A stretch of 64,000 nt of DNA. Source: Mytilus galloprovincialis (lineage: Eukaryota; Mollusca; Bivalvia; Mytilida; Mytilidae). Made by a program: the position numbers and the translations under genes. Below, one piece after another: positions 11,965 through 22,777 of this stretch (position 1 is its first letter; every line of letters starts with the position of its first letter). Below the pieces are notes generated by a model. That model saw only the letters and a program-made list of their open reading frames with translations, did not search any database and had not been told where the DNA came from. Where the stretch lies: assembly GCF_965363235.1 (NCBI RefSeq), contig NC_134846.1, forward strand, positions 74,684,724 to 74,748,723. The letters are read 5' to 3'.

Positions 11965-12595
11965 AATACATTACATAACTAGACATTTGTAACACAAAAT
12001 GTAGACAAATCCGAATAGGTTTAAACCTGAACGCCAAGTGACGTCATATTTGAAATTGTAAAAAAATGACAAAAAAATGACGTCATTTGAATTTGTAAAA
12101 CAGATCATCAAAAAATGAACAATGACGTCACATTAGAATGAATAAGATAGAATTAGGATTGATTTAAGATTTATATATTTGAACTAAATACTGATATAGC
12201 ATTTAATAACAATGCACATTTTAATATTTATTAATAGCAAACTAAGGTAGCAATTAACTATATTATAAAGCTATGTCCGGTTTGTTTTGAATCTAGCTTC
12301 AAACGTAAAATATCGTACTGAACAAAATGAAATATAATGAATGAATGCGTTGATAAATTTGTTTTAAACCATAACACATAAATTTAATAGAAAAGACGTC
12401 AACACATTTGACAAAATCCGATGAGAATTACAAATATAACATTAAACATTTAAACTAAATACATGAATTTGTGATAGACAAGTACCGTAACACGTCTTAT
12501 AGTAATGCGAATTCACACTCAGCAAAACAGTCACAATTGGGAATAAGTCACGTTCGGTAATTAAAAGATTAGACGACATAATGACAAACCACAAT
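11965..12595. other. AT-rich spacer with repeated flank segment
   Basis: The stretch 12000-12130 has three ATGACGTCA-like words (TGACGTCATATTTG, TGACGTCATTTG, TGACGTCACATT), possibly a small degenerate tandem. From 12425 to 12530 it repeats the flank seen at 11295-11400. No gene is present. Confidence 0.45.
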
Positions 12596-13498
12596 CTACC
12601 ATGTGGTAAAAATGTCCTTAGCTAGTTTGGTGAAAGACACATCGTATGGATCTACCAATTCGTGATGGTGTCCATAAAATTTACGGAGTGTCAATTTTAA
12701 TCTGTCCTCCTCATAACTTTGTTGGAGCAGTTTCTGCGTCAGGAGCACACTCCTGTATATGAAGTCCGTATAGTGTGAACAAGCACGAGAATAACGTATC
12801 AATTGTGATATGTAAACACCATACGAAGGGGCAGAGGGTATGTTACTGCTGAGAAATGGGAAATTGATAATTGGGAAGTTGAAATCGTCCCGTTTATCAT
12901 AGATTTTCGTGTGAAGTCGTCCATCTACGTCAATATTAAGGAAAAGATCAAGGTATGAAGCAGTCCTTCTAGTATCAGTAGTATCCTTAATTTCAAGTTC
13001 ACCGAGATATATGAGATGTAGGTATTGGTTGAAATATGGGTTATTCAATGATAGAACATCATCAATATATCGGAAAGTAAAATTAAAGAATTTTGCAAGG
13101 TACTTTTTCTTTTTGTCTTTCAGAAGGTTCTGAATGAATTCTGCTTCATACGAGTACAAAAACAAATCAGGCAGCAGGGGTGCACAATTAGTACTCATTG
13201 GAATACCGACTGTCTGTTGAAATATAAATCCTCCAAACTCAACAAATATATTGTCGATCAAAAAGTCCAGCATGTTGATAATATCATCTTCAGTATATTT
13301 TCTGGAAGATTCAGTGTGATTCTTCACAAAATATGAATTATTGTAACCCAAAACAAGAAATTTGTATCTACGGTTCCTATTTTTATAGAAAAAGCTCTGT
13401 TTTATGAGATGGTGCAGTCGATCTTTCAACTGAGCATGGGGAATAGTAGTATATAGCGTAGAAAATTCAAAGGTTTTAATGTTGCTGCAAAATTGCAA
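12596..13498 (-). CDS. Penelope-like reverse transcriptase, partial
   Basis: A 300-residue frame carries reverse-transcriptase motifs in order. Motif A is FSTLYTTIPH (residues 12-21). Next comes a GIPMSTNCAPLLPDLFLYSY block (about 98-117). The catalytic YIDD is inside FRYIDDVLSL (about 143-152). A conserved C-terminal region includes YGVYISQLIRYSRA (about 226-239) and RKFYGHHHELVD (about 271-282). The LYT-IPH form of motif A fits Penelope-like elements, though the exact clade is inference. The acidic residue before motif A is Glu, where I expect Asp, and GIPMS replaces the usual GIPMG, so this copy may be inactive. Coding similarity continues upstream in a broken frame to about 13860. The frame ends without the endonuclease domain expected of a complete Penelope-like element. 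Confidence 0.75.
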   Translation of the reverse strand: MQFCSNIKTFEFSTLYTTIPHAQLKDRLHHLIKQSFFYKNRNRRYKFLVLGYNNSYFVKNHTESSRKYTEDDIINMLDFLIDNIFVEFGGFIFQQTVGIPMSTNCAPLLPDLFLYSYEAEFIQNLLKDKKKKYLAKFFNFTFRYIDDVLSLNNPYFNQYLHLIYLGELEIKDTTDTRRTASYLDLFLNIDVDGRLHTKIYDKRDDFNFPIINFPFLSSNIPSAPSYGVYISQLIRYSRACSHYTDFIYRSVLLTQKLLQQSYEEDRLKLTLRKFYGHHHELVDPYDVSFTKLAKDIFTTW

Positions 13499-13860
13499 AG
13501 ATTGTGATCGAAGGTTAAGCAGTAGATCTTTCGAATTTTGTGTGTTAAGCCTTCGTATTTGCCGGTTCAGATAAAAAAAATGATTTTTCTAGCCTGGCTG
13601 TTTGCTCTGTAAATTTGTCCTCGTTGTTTATTATATAGTTTGATACTATATTGTGGACATTCCTGGAGACATACTTTAGTATGCCTGTATCTTGCTTCTA
13701 TTTGAGCTTTTAACGTTGATAATTTGGTGACTAAGTTATCTATTTTGCTGTGGTACTTTGTTGTGTTGTAAGTAAAGGAGATGAATTTCCCTTCTTTTGT
13801 TGTTAATTCACACGGAGCATAAAATTGATGGGTCCCTTTTTTTTTTAAGTTGGCCTTGAT
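13499..13860 (-). pseudogene. Upstream part of the Penelope-like element
   Basis: The minus-strand translation just above the 300-residue frame reads IRRLNTQNSKDLLLNLRSQS and joins it in sense but not as one clean open frame. Further up, KSTTK-like and CQQNR-like stretches with lysine-rich composition continue to about 13860. It is degraded, and no start codon could be chosen with confidence. Confidence 0.45.
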
Positions 13861-13864
13861 TGGT

Positions 13865-14420
13865 TTTTTTGAAAATCACAGTCATACAGACCTTTTTTTC
13901 TAAACGCTTTCAGATATTGGGCTGATTTTTGGTATGTGAGCTAACCATGATGAGTTACAGATCAAGTTTAAGTTTCGTTCCGCTCCGCTAATTTTTCCCA
14001 AAATTAAGGGTTTACAACTTTGAAAATTGTTGAAAATCACAGTTATATGGACTTTTCCCTAAACGCTTTCAGATATTGGGCTGATTTTTGGTATGTGAGT
14101 TACTCATGATGAGTTACAGATCAAGTTTAAGTTTCGTTTCGCTTGGTTAAATTTTTCTGTAATTTCGGGCTTTGGACTTTGATAATTTTTTGAAAATCCC
14201 AGTTAAACGGACCTTTTTTTCTAAATGCTTTCAGATATTGGGCTGATTTTTGGAATGTGAGCTAACCATGATGAGTTACAGATCCAAGTTTAAGTTTCGT
14301 TCCGCTACGCTATTTTTTCCCAAAATTAAGGGTTTACAACTTTGAAAATTGTTGAAAATCACAGTTATATGGACATTTTTCTATACGCCTCCAGATTTTG
14401 AGCTGCTTTTTGATATGTGA
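13865..14420. repeat. Tandem array, about 160 bp period, four copies
   Basis: The marker CAGATATTGGGCTGATTTTT starts at 13911, 14070 and 14232, with a degraded fourth at 14392. The spacings are 159, 162 and 160 bp. Each unit also carries GAAAATC(A/C)CAGT, ATGATGAGTTACAGATC and AAGTTTAAGTTTCGTT. The array directly abuts the 5' side of the Penelope-like element relic. Confidence 0.85.
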
Positions 14421-14559
14421 GACTAGTACCATCATGTTTGAGTCCACAAGTGTTATTGAAATTGCAGATTTTTCAACTTTTTGAGACGGGGACCATTCGT
14501 GTCGCTTTGACACATCTAGTTTTTGTTAGATTTATCTCTATGCGTTTCCATCAGAAGAG

Positions 14560-14830
14560 TTGATTTTTTCAGCCGATTTTTATGATAAAGTTCGTTCTTA
14601 TGTTTTTCAGTGGTTGCCGTTTGTTGTGATACATATTCATTTTTCAATTATATGTTAGTACATTAGGAAGTTTTCTCGTTTGGTTTGAATTGTTTAACAT
14701 TCTTCATTTTGGGGCCTTTTCGCCTTTCATGACTGACTATTTGTTATGAACATAACTCACTTATTATAGCCGTACAAGGACCTATAGTTGTTAATTTTTA
14801 AGTCATTTTCTTAATGGCTATTATATATAA
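14560..14830 (-). repeat. R1 dispersed repeat copy
   Basis: Shares TTTTCTCGTTTG, GGGGCCTTTT, CCGTACAAGGACCTATAGTTG and the GTCATTTTCTTAATGGCTATT edge with the copies at 28697-29096 and, inverted, 36015-36340. These are subfamilies of one widespread mussel repeat, which I call R1. Its class is undetermined. Confidence 0.65.
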
Positions 14831-14834
14831 ATTA

Positions 14835-16295
14835 TATAAAAGTTTGCAGAAGATATGTCAACATATTTAACTAGTCAGATGGATTGAAGAATATACCTTT
14901 TAGGTATGACTATGACGACCATTTAATTTCCAAAAATTGCGGGAAAAAGGGGGAGGAGCGTTATTGTTTTTTTTTCTGATCCTTAATTTGATGGAAAAAT
15001 AATATTTTGAATGCAGAGTTTCATCAAACCTCAGTGAAATATTGAAAAAAATATGTGATCGTTATTGTTGAATTTTTAAGAAAAATGTTTGTTTTTGCCC
15101 GCTATTATAAGGTTAAATGGTTGCTAACAAAGGATCGGAATATCTATCCATGATACGTAATCAACACATTCACAGCGGAAAACAATCTAAAATCTTATGA
15201 ACAGAGCTTTGAATGTTGTTCATCACCTCAAAGTCACAGTGAGGCTTCCAAGATGGAGTAAAAACAACCAACAATATAACTCGCATATTCCTATGCTGCA
15301 CCAAATGTCTATAACCAGGACTAACGGGCATACTTCAATTATAAAGTTACTATTAAATTTATTTGTAACACTTGTTCATGTAACAACCACATTAAAAGTC
15401 GCTTCTAAATTATTGATTAGATTTTAAGTATAAGATAATTCAGACATCATGATGCTAAACTACAGCTAGAGGTATAGTTTGATATGTACCTATCAATAAT
15501 TCCATCGCCTAAAAAAACCTTCATGCACTCATTCAGTTGAGTTACAGTTCTAGTCGTGTGAAACTTTAAGAAACCCATCATTAATATCGTTATTTTATTA
15601 TAGACGCTGTTAATTTGGTGGTTCACGAACGTAATTGTTGACATTTTAATTACAGTTATGTCTTAAAAGTCTTTGAAAACAGCATAAGATTTTATTACCA
15701 TTAACTTACTAGAACACGACATTCCTTTTGTCGTTTTTATTCGGAAAAGCAATTAAAAATTGTACATCACCGTGATGAATTTGATGATCAATCGCGATTT
15801 ACTCTTAAAATTGCGCTATCCTATAAAACGCAATAATTTAGCCAAAAATCCGACAGCTACCACTGGTAAGACTTTTCGTCCCATTCTTCACTTTTTTCAC
15901 GATAGTCCTGACCATACTGAGTGAGCCAAATACGAATATAAGGGCTAAGGCAAGCATGGGTATGGGAGGGTAGGTCAAATTTAGAGACCATCAATGTTCA
16001 CTCCTTATACCATCTGGAAGAGTCCCCTGCATATTTCTAAAAAGGTATCTCGGTAGGCCAAGTTATGGTATGGTATGCCCTAATAGGCTGTATTCATCTC
16101 AACTGACTAGGACCACCAGTAGAGGGTATTTCCTAACAGGGTCCGTTTCCAGTTGCAGACTCGCACTAGAAGCACAGGGATATACTGAGTCCATACCTCT
16201 ATCCTCAAACTCGTCAGAATAAGTAGTCGACCGCCAAGTGGACAAGAAATTACCTGTGTGTATGTGTTACTGACCTCTTAGGTTTACGATAGTGT
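14835..16295. other. No gene recognised
   Basis: Minus- and plus-strand frames of 60-80 codons occur, but none has a recognisable domain. No tandem or inverted structure was seen. Confidence 0.35.
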
Positions 16296-16299
16296 TAAT

Positions 16300-16960
16300 A
16301 TCCATTCATTTGAAGTGTTTGAGCTTTCGATTTTGCCATTTGAGACTTGTGTCTAGTACCTGACTATGAGGGTCGGTTGAAAACAAAACTTTACAACACG
16401 GCGGGTGGCACATGTGGAGCAGGATCTGTTTACCCTTCCGGAGCACTGAGATCACCCCTAGTTTTTGGTGGGGTTCGTGTTGTTTATTCTTTAGTTTTCT
16501 ATGTTGTGTCATGTGTACTATTGTTTGTCTGATTGTCTGTTTCATATTTAGCCATGGCGTTGTCAGTTTATTTTCGATTTATGAGTTTGACTGTCCCTTT
16601 GGTATCTTACGTCCCTCTTTTAGGACAAGAGATGATTTCGGCTTCAGAATTTTGACCTTTTCATTTTTTAACCAAGAGTTCCAAATGATGTACTATAGTA
16701 GTTAAAATCATCACTTTGTAAATTCTACGTACGCCATTACGAGTTGGTTGACCGTTATGGAATATCCGTTGTACAGATGATATTGGATATGTTCCTCATC
16801 CCAATCCCTTTACATGAATGTGAACTACCCTATTAGACTTTTTACAGGCTATGTAATAACATGAGCAACACGACGTGTGTCACATGTAGAGCAGGATCTG
16901 CTTACCTTTCCGGAGTACCTGAAATCAACCCGTTTTTTGTGGGGTTAGTGTTGTTGTTGT
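16300..16960 (+). mobile_element. Penelope-like element relic, 3' part
   Basis: Two coding scraps remain: DYEGRLKTKLYN (about 16362-16397) and NQEFQM (about 16672-16690), matching the reverse-transcriptase copy at 37354-37731. Between them lies a block (CACATGTGGAGCAGGATCTG at 16408 to about 16625) that is the inverse of 36950-37230. A further partial duplicate of this block is at 16880-16955. The order is scrambled relative to the other copy, so internal rearrangement has occurred. Confidence 0.65.
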
Positions 16961-16964
16961 ACCC

Positions 16965-17290
16965 CTATTTGTGTGAAACTTAGTTCACGCATCTTTGTCA
17001 ATATAATGGAATTTGATGCGACTGTCGTAATACACGTTAGAGGTTTAGCGCTATAAAACCAGGTTCAATCCATCATTTTCTACATTTGGGGATGTCTGTA
17101 CCAAGTCGTGAATATGACAGTTGTTGTCCATTCGATTGATGCATGTGTTTTATCATTTGATTTTGACATTGATTAGGAACTTTCCGTTTTGAACTTTCCT
17201 CGGAGTTCAGTAGTTTTTGCTAATTTAATAGCTACTGTCAACGATCATGACATAAATGAATTCTTAGTTTCTGTATTGTTTTGCTGACTT
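16965..17290 (+). repeat. Dispersed repeat, 3' flank segment
   Basis: Contains GAGGTTTAGCGC and AAACCAGGTTCAATCC near 17040-17070, then TACCAAGTCGTGAATATGAC. The same motifs recur at 17706-17840 and inverted at 11480-11560. I considered the GGTTCAATCC word as a tRNA-like B box, but no acceptor pairing supports a tRNA. Confidence 0.5.
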
Positions 17291-17468
17291 TTTTTTTTTT
17301 TGTATTGGTTGAAATTTTGACTGTTATTCTTTGGCTGTTGATTTTTTTATTACCCTCTTCATATTATTTTGTGTACTGTTTTCTTTCTGTAGTATCGATA
17401 TTTGTAGAGCTTCGCTGTTCTTCGGAACTGTAAGTCCAATTTGTTATGTATGAAATAAAATGTGAATA

Positions 17469-17660
17469 TAATAGTTATCAAAGGTACCAGGATTATAATT
17501 TAGAAAGCCAGACGCGCGTTTCATCTACATAAGACTCATCGGTGACGCTCATATCAAAACATTTATAAAGCCAAACAAGTACGAAGTTGAAGAGCATTGA
17601 GGATAAAAAATTCCAAAAAGTTGTGCCAAATACGGCTAAGGTAATCTATTCCTAGTCATT
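17469..17660 (-). mobile_element. Hammerhead retrozyme copy C, core mutated
   Basis: A minus-strand partial copy containing the AGTTGTGCCAAATACGGC and GAAGTTGAAGAGCATTGAGG body, the ribozyme (17505-17549) and the post-cleavage segment ending in the inverse of GGTACCTTTGATAACTAT. The second base of the conserved CTGATGA is changed (CCGATGA), and one stem II pair is G-T. Self-cleavage is unlikely. Confidence 0.75.
17505..17549 (-). ncRNA. Degenerate hammerhead ribozyme (copy C)
   Basis: Stem I, stem II, GAAA and the GTC cleavage triplet (17513-17511) are present, but the core reads CCGATGA. The uridine that is lost is one of the near-invariant core bases, so the motif is structurally recognisable but probably inactive. 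Confidence 0.65.
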
Positions 17661-17689
17661 GAGAAAGCAACTGCATGTTCAAACCACCA

Positions 17690-17840
17690 TTATCTGCGTG
17701 AAAATCCTGTACCAAGTCAGGAATATGACAAATGGTATCCATTCTTTAGATGTGTTTGAGCTTTTGATTTTGCCATTTGATAGAGATTCTGTTTTGAATT
17801 TTCCGCGGAATACAGTATTTTTGTGATTTTACTATTTTTG
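17690..17840 (+). repeat. Dispersed repeat copy (3' flank family)
   Basis: AATCCTGTACCAAGTCAGGA, AATATGACAAATGGTATCC and TGTTTGAGCTTTTGATTTTG match 16300-16340 and 17090-17170. It lies directly beside retrozyme copy C. Confidence 0.55.
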
Positions 17841-18099
17841 TATGTAACAGACTTGTGTAACGTAAGTTATGTTTGAATATCCCTCTGTTATCTTTCATCC
17901 CTATTTCATTTTTACAAAATTGTGAACTAAGTTCGATAGAGACTAGATAGAGGAGTTGAAATGTGAGGTGTGTTGGTTGTTTGTCGTTGGGCAATCTACT
18001 AATCAGTATTGGGAAGTTTGCAAGATGAGAAACCCTTACAAAAACTCGTCGAGGGACGCTTTGATGGCTGTGAGGCCAAGATTTTTCCCTTATCCCATA

Positions 18100-18400
18100 T
18101 AGATATAGGAAGATGTGGTATGGGTGCCAATAAGACAAAAACTCTCCATCCAAGTAACAATACATAAAAGTAAACCATTACAGGTCAAGGTACAAGCAGC
18201 CTTGGATCACACCGAACAGCAAGCTATAAAGGGCTTCAAAAATGACTACCGTAAAACCATTCAAGAGGGAAAACCAACGGTCTAATATATATAAAAACGA
18301 GAAACACTTATAAACCACATACACGGACGACAACCACTGAACATCCGATTCCTGACTAAGAACAGGTGCAAACAATTCCAGCGGGATTAAACGTTTTATT
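18100..18400 (+). repeat. R1-type dispersed repeat copy
   Basis: Starts AGGAAGATGTGGTATG and contains CTCTCCATCCAAGT, AAAGTAAACCATTACAGGTC, AACAGCAAGCTATAAAGGGC, CCAACGGTCTAAT and GATTCCTGACTAAG. The copy at 43630-43960 matches through its whole length, and 57090-57330 is an inverted copy. The open minus-strand frames across it come from the repeat and are not genes. Confidence 0.75.
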
Positions 18401-18404
18401 AATC

Positions 18405-19745
18405 AAAAGCTGGTGGTATATAAACATATTGCTTAACAAAATAGACAAATAAAGAGTACACAAAGCGAGTACACAAAGCCGAGCATGGTCCGTTTGATTA
18501 GCACGTAAAAAAAAAATGGAACCAAGATCCATGTTAACATTAAATAACAAAAAAGCGTTACAAATAGTATCAACAGGTCAAATTAACAAGAAAGTCCGAT
18601 CCGATTTGAGAGTACTCACAGTTACTGACAGCTAGTTAAAAGCCAAAACGATTACTAATAAAAAAAAAGTCATGCATCAGAGACTAATATAATGCATCAT
18701 AGGCACATTTTCTAACGGCTGCCCAACAGTCGTTATCTTAGTCGATCCACTTTGCTGGTTTATTTATCGTTAATTTGTTTTCTTCCTCAACATTGATGAA
18801 ATATTAGCCACTCGACGATTAGCAAAATAATAATCAATTGATTAACAATCCCGCATAGATTTATTATTTACTGAAAATTAAATTCCACGTTGCAGGTTAT
18901 TGTCCTATTATTTCTTACTTTTAAATTGTACTTTAGGAAATACAATTACCATTTCCGTGTGACTGACATTACCATATTCAAATTGAGGAAGTCGGTGAAT
19001 TTTGATTTAGTTAATACATTCAACGAGAGAACCTTTAGTGTTAATCACTTTAATTTTAAGCGTCATTTGTTTGTAGTGTTTTTACCATTTTGTTAAGGGT
19101 TTTAACGTGAATTACAGCTATAAGCCCTGACATGGTTCAGCATATAATATATATACCGGTTACACTTTTTATGAGCTAAAGCGATTTCGAAAATGAATAT
19201 ATACTGCGCTCAGTTCGTGTTTCCAAACATTATACCGATACATTTAGGGCACCGTTTCTGTTTCTTGAAATATCCTGTTTAGTCCTTGGGATGATCGTTA
19301 CGTTTTGAAAAAAAATTATACTAAACGCATTTCGTTCAATTGACTACATAGAGAAATAATTTCACTCATTTTTCATTATATTGTATTCAGTCTAGATATC
19401 ATTTGATTAACTTTAAGAGATAAAAATTGCATTGACAAAAGCTGATTTATTATTCTTGTCAGACTTCCATTTCAGTTGAACAAGTCAAGATTAACCAGTT
19501 CTAGCACTTATACATACCGTATAAGATGAGAGATGTACTTTGAAAAAGCAATTGAGTCAGAAATCTTACCGCAATGTTGACGGAAATTAAAAACGGCATA
19601 ATAGTTGAATAGAATCTCTGTCTTTGATGGACACTTTATGTGTATATTCAATTGACAAAACACAGAAAATCAGCAATCTATATTTATCAGACAATGCCAT
19701 TTAATCATAACGTTTTAAATTTTCCTCGGAGCTCAGTATTGTTGT
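18405..19745. other. No gene recognised
   Basis: The sequence is AT-rich. A 68-codon plus-strand frame at 18890-19096 has no recognisable features. No repeats were seen. Confidence 0.35.
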
Positions 19746-19749
19746 TATT

Positions 19750-20830
19750 TTGCTCCTTTTTTTAAAGGCATTAATGAATGGGATCTTTGTTATTTTATCT
19801 GGTAGTTTATTCCAGGTTTTAGCAGTTCTAACAGACAGTGAGTGTTTACGTATATTAGATTGGAAACTTTGGTGAATGACTTTGTTGCTGTTTGTCCTGC
19901 TACTATTTCTTTGTTGAGAATCATCTGCATTTTTTAAAAATTGAGCTTACTTCTCTGTCGTAGTAACCATTTATTGTTGTGAAGGTTTCAGTCATATCCC
20001 CTCTTATTCTCCTATAAGATAGTGTTGTTAAGCCTAGTTTTTCAAGTCTCTCTGGATAGCTCATGTCTTTGAGACCTGATAGTTGTTTTGTTACCCTTCT
20101 TTGGACTCCTTCTATATTATCAATACCTTTTTTTCTTGTATGGAGACCAAACTGAACTAGTATAGTCCAAATTAGTTCTAACCACGGTTTTATGCAATGG
20201 TATGAATGGTCTCGGATCCAACTATTTAAATGTTCTTCTGAGAACTGCAAATATGGAGTTGGCCTTATTCACTTTTCGCTTATGTAATTTTAAAACGTTA
20301 GTTCCGAGTCGATAAGGACTCCTAATCTTTTTCCTTTTTAAATTTTGCTATTGGACGATTTAATAGAAATTATAATGTGTTAAGTGTTCAGTGCTGTTTG
20401 ATTTCTTACATTTTTTCATTTATTTACATTTTCTCAGGGTGAAATTTGAGAAGCAATTTGTCACTGCAGGCTTCCATCTTGGGAAGATCATTTTGAAGAA
20501 TTTCTCTGTCATTCTTGGTTTTTATTATTCTGAACATTCTGATGTTATCTGCCAATTGATTGGCAATCAGAATCCACTTGGTCTGGAAGATCGTTTATGT
20601 ACAGTACAAATAGTAGTTACTTGGGGGCATCCCTGATGTAACATTCGCCTAATCTGCTTCCTCACCATTCACTGTGACTTTTTGTTTCCTGTCTTCTAAG
20701 AAGTTTGTGATCCACCCTGCTATATCTTCATTAATACCTAGATTGTTTATCTGTTTTGTATTTATCTTTATTGTCCCCTTCTCTGAATGCTATGTAGAAA
20801 TTGAATTAATGGACATTCAAGAAAAAATAT
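19750..20830 (-). pseudogene. CR1-like LINE, 3' half of reverse transcriptase
   Basis: Minus-strand pieces follow the usual order of a CR1-type reverse transcriptase. They are GINEDIAGWITNFLEDRKQK (about 20745-20686), a degraded SGMPP region (motif B), and ADNIRMFRIIKTKNDREILQ followed by LLLKFHPEKM (about 20560-20430). These lead into an uninterrupted 109-codon frame at 20250-19921 with IEGVQRRVTK, DMSYPERLEKLGL and YRRIRGDM. The C-terminal tail SVRTAKTWNKLPD reaches about 19770. ADD in the catalytic loop has become ADN, and several frames are broken. The endonuclease part at 50715-52200 could be from the same family, since each supplies what the other lacks, but this cannot be proved without alignment. 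Confidence 0.8.
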
Positions 20831-20889
20831 TGTGACCTATTTATATCTATTATGCATTCTGTTCACTTATTCTCAGTAGCCTGTTAATA

Positions 20890-21034
20890 TTGATTATAAA
20901 ATTGAGAAAGGAAATGGGGGAATGTGTCAAAGCGACAACAACCCGACCATAGAGAAGACAACAGCCGAAGGCAACCAACAGGTCTTCAATGTAGCGAGAA
21001 ACTCCCGCACCTGATATTCTGATAGTGGTCATTT
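20890..21034 (+). repeat. Dispersed repeat segment
   Basis: The string GGAATGTGTCAAAGCGACAA followed by CCCGACCATAGAGAAGACAA and GTCTTCAATGTAGCGAGAAA is one I recognise as a frequent bivalve dispersed repeat. It abuts the unidentified frame at 21036-21251. Its class is unknown. Confidence 0.5.
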
Positions 21035-21035
21035 C

Positions 21036-21251
21036 TTAAATATAAATACTTTCCTTTGTCGTGATTTCACAAGTGCCAAACCAGACTAGAATTATTGGAT
21101 CTTTTTCTTTCAGTTCTTCCAATTTCGTAATGAGACTCTTTGTATGTTCTTCAGTGGCGGCTGTACTTCCACTCCTGGCTACAACGTGGAACTTTTCGCG
21201 GATACTGTCTGAGACCACTTTGTTTACGCTGAAACCCTTGCTGTCTGTCAA
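21036..21251 (-). pseudogene. Repeat-encoded protein fragment (unidentified)
   Basis: The 71-residue frame has real-protein character: TDSKGFSVNK near the start and LVWFGTCEITTKESIYI at the end. The pairing of a DSKG motif with a later W-GTC-(I/L)T motif is one I recall from mobile-element proteins of bivalves, loosely like the first block of an SGNH hydrolase. The stop at 21036 coincides with the edge of a neighbouring repeat, so the fragment looks truncated. Function is not assigned. Confidence 0.3.
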
Positions 21252-21409
21252 GAGTAAGGCCCTGCCTTTTTACATTATTTGATTATTTTATTCACTGATA
21301 TTAGGTTCTAGTGGTAACATAGTATCAAGTTCGGATTTCATAAATTTACTAGAGGCTGTCACAACGACAGCAAACCGGATTTATTAACATTTATTTGTAT
21401 CCTGCCAAT

Positions 21410-22195
21410 ATCACAAGAACCATAACTGATGAACGGTGAAAGTGAAAATCGTCAATATCAAATTTGACCTCCATTTTGTCATCAGTATCAACATATTAAA
21501 ATTTGAAAAGCTTAGGTTGAATGGTTCATGAGTAAATGCACGGACACAACTGGAAAAGCCATTTTTCAATCTTTCAAGAACCATAACTCCTGAACGGTAA
21601 AAGTCAAAATCGTCATTATTGAACTTGACCTCCATTTTGTCATCAGTAACAACATATTAAAATTTGAAAAGCTTTGGTTGAACAGTTCATGAGTAAATGC
21701 ACGGACACGATGGAAATGCCATTTTTCAATCTTTCAAGAACCATAACTCCTGAACGGTAAAAGTCAAAATCGTCATTATTGAACTTGACCTCCATTTTGT
21801 CATCAGTAACAACATATTAAAATTTGAAAAGCTTTGGTTGAACAGTTCATGAGTAAATACACGGACACGACTGGAAAAGCCATTTTTCAATCTTTCAAGA
21901 ACCATAACTCCTGAACGGTAAAAGTCAAAATCGTCATTATTGAACTTGACCTCCATTTTGTCATCAGTAACAACATATAAAAATTTGGGAAGCTTTGGTT
22001 GAACAGTTCATGCGTAAATGCACGGACACAACTGGAAATGCCATTTTTCAATCTTTCAAGAACCATAACTCCTGAACGGTAAAAGTCAAAATCGTCATTA
22101 TTGAACTTGACCTTCATTTTGTTGTCTGTAACAACATATTAAAATTTGAAAAGCTTTGGTTGAACGGTTTATGAGTAAATGCACGGACAACATTT
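21410..22195. repeat. Tandem array, 160-161 bp period, five copies
   Basis: The marker AAGAACCATAACT(C/G) starts each unit near 21415, 21575, 21735, 21896 and 22057, giving spacings of 160, 160, 161 and 161 bp. Each unit also carries GAACTTGACCTCCATTTTGT, AGTTCATGAGTAAATGCACG and CCATTTTTCAATCTTTC. Units 2-4 are nearly identical, so the array was homogenised recently. The minus-strand frames starting MEVKFNNDDFDFYRSGVMV are a by-product of the repeat. Confidence 0.9.
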
Positions 22196-22199
22196 AGTT

Positions 22200-22594
22200 G
22201 CCGACCGCCCGGCGTACATCCCCAAATCAATAACCGACATTTTTGTCACAAAAATCCGGTTAAAAATTCAAAAAATTTCAATATGGCGGCAATATGCCTA
22301 GTGTCAACGCACAGATTAACAAGAACTATCTTTAAAAAAGATATCCGACGTATTTAAATTCGAGGATATGTTTAAAACTATCATTTCGATAACCTTCAGA
22401 AGCACAATGACTTAATGATGCAGGACCTCAGGATGCTGTACATAATGGGGCAATTCCCAATGTCCCAAAAATCTTGGTGTTGGGTTGTTTGATTGTGATA
22501 TTAGCTGCTGATACATTTGGTGACCATTTTGTACAATGTAATCAATAGTATCTGGTGTAAAAAACCGCAGGATTTACTGAACATACGGTAATGA
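22200..22594. other. No gene recognised
   Basis: Spacer between the tandem array and a possible coding scrap. It contains GCCGACCGCCCGGCG directly after the array, and nothing else was recognised. Confidence 0.3.
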
Positions 22595-22639
22595 GTGCAT
22601 AAAGGGCGATTGCAGTGCACTGAAAACCTGCATAGTTTG

Positions 22640-22777
22640 ACACAATTTGTCCTTTGTGGCAACGCCCGGTCACTACCTTCATCTTTTGAACAACAATGCT
22701 CTAACTATCTAAAAATCAATGAATTACCAACAAAAGAACGTTACAAATTGTTTTGTGAATATTCCGATTATGTTTAA
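22640..22777 (+). pseudogene. Short coding-like fragment, unidentified
   Basis: The last 45 codons of a 60-codon frame (SSFEQQCSNYLKINELPTKE, then RYKLFCEYSDYV and a stop) have protein-like composition. They resemble a C-terminal tail I associate with repeat-encoded proteins. No domain can be assigned. Confidence 0.25.

Noticed and set aside
17030..17075. tRNA-like B box (GGTTCAATCC)
   Set aside because: No acceptor stem, A box or anticodon arm at the right distances. The word is part of a dispersed repeat.
21411..22117. Three similar minus-strand frames (MEVKFNNDDFDFYRSGVMV)
   Set aside because: They recur with the 160 bp tandem unit and are a by-product of the satellite, not a gene family.
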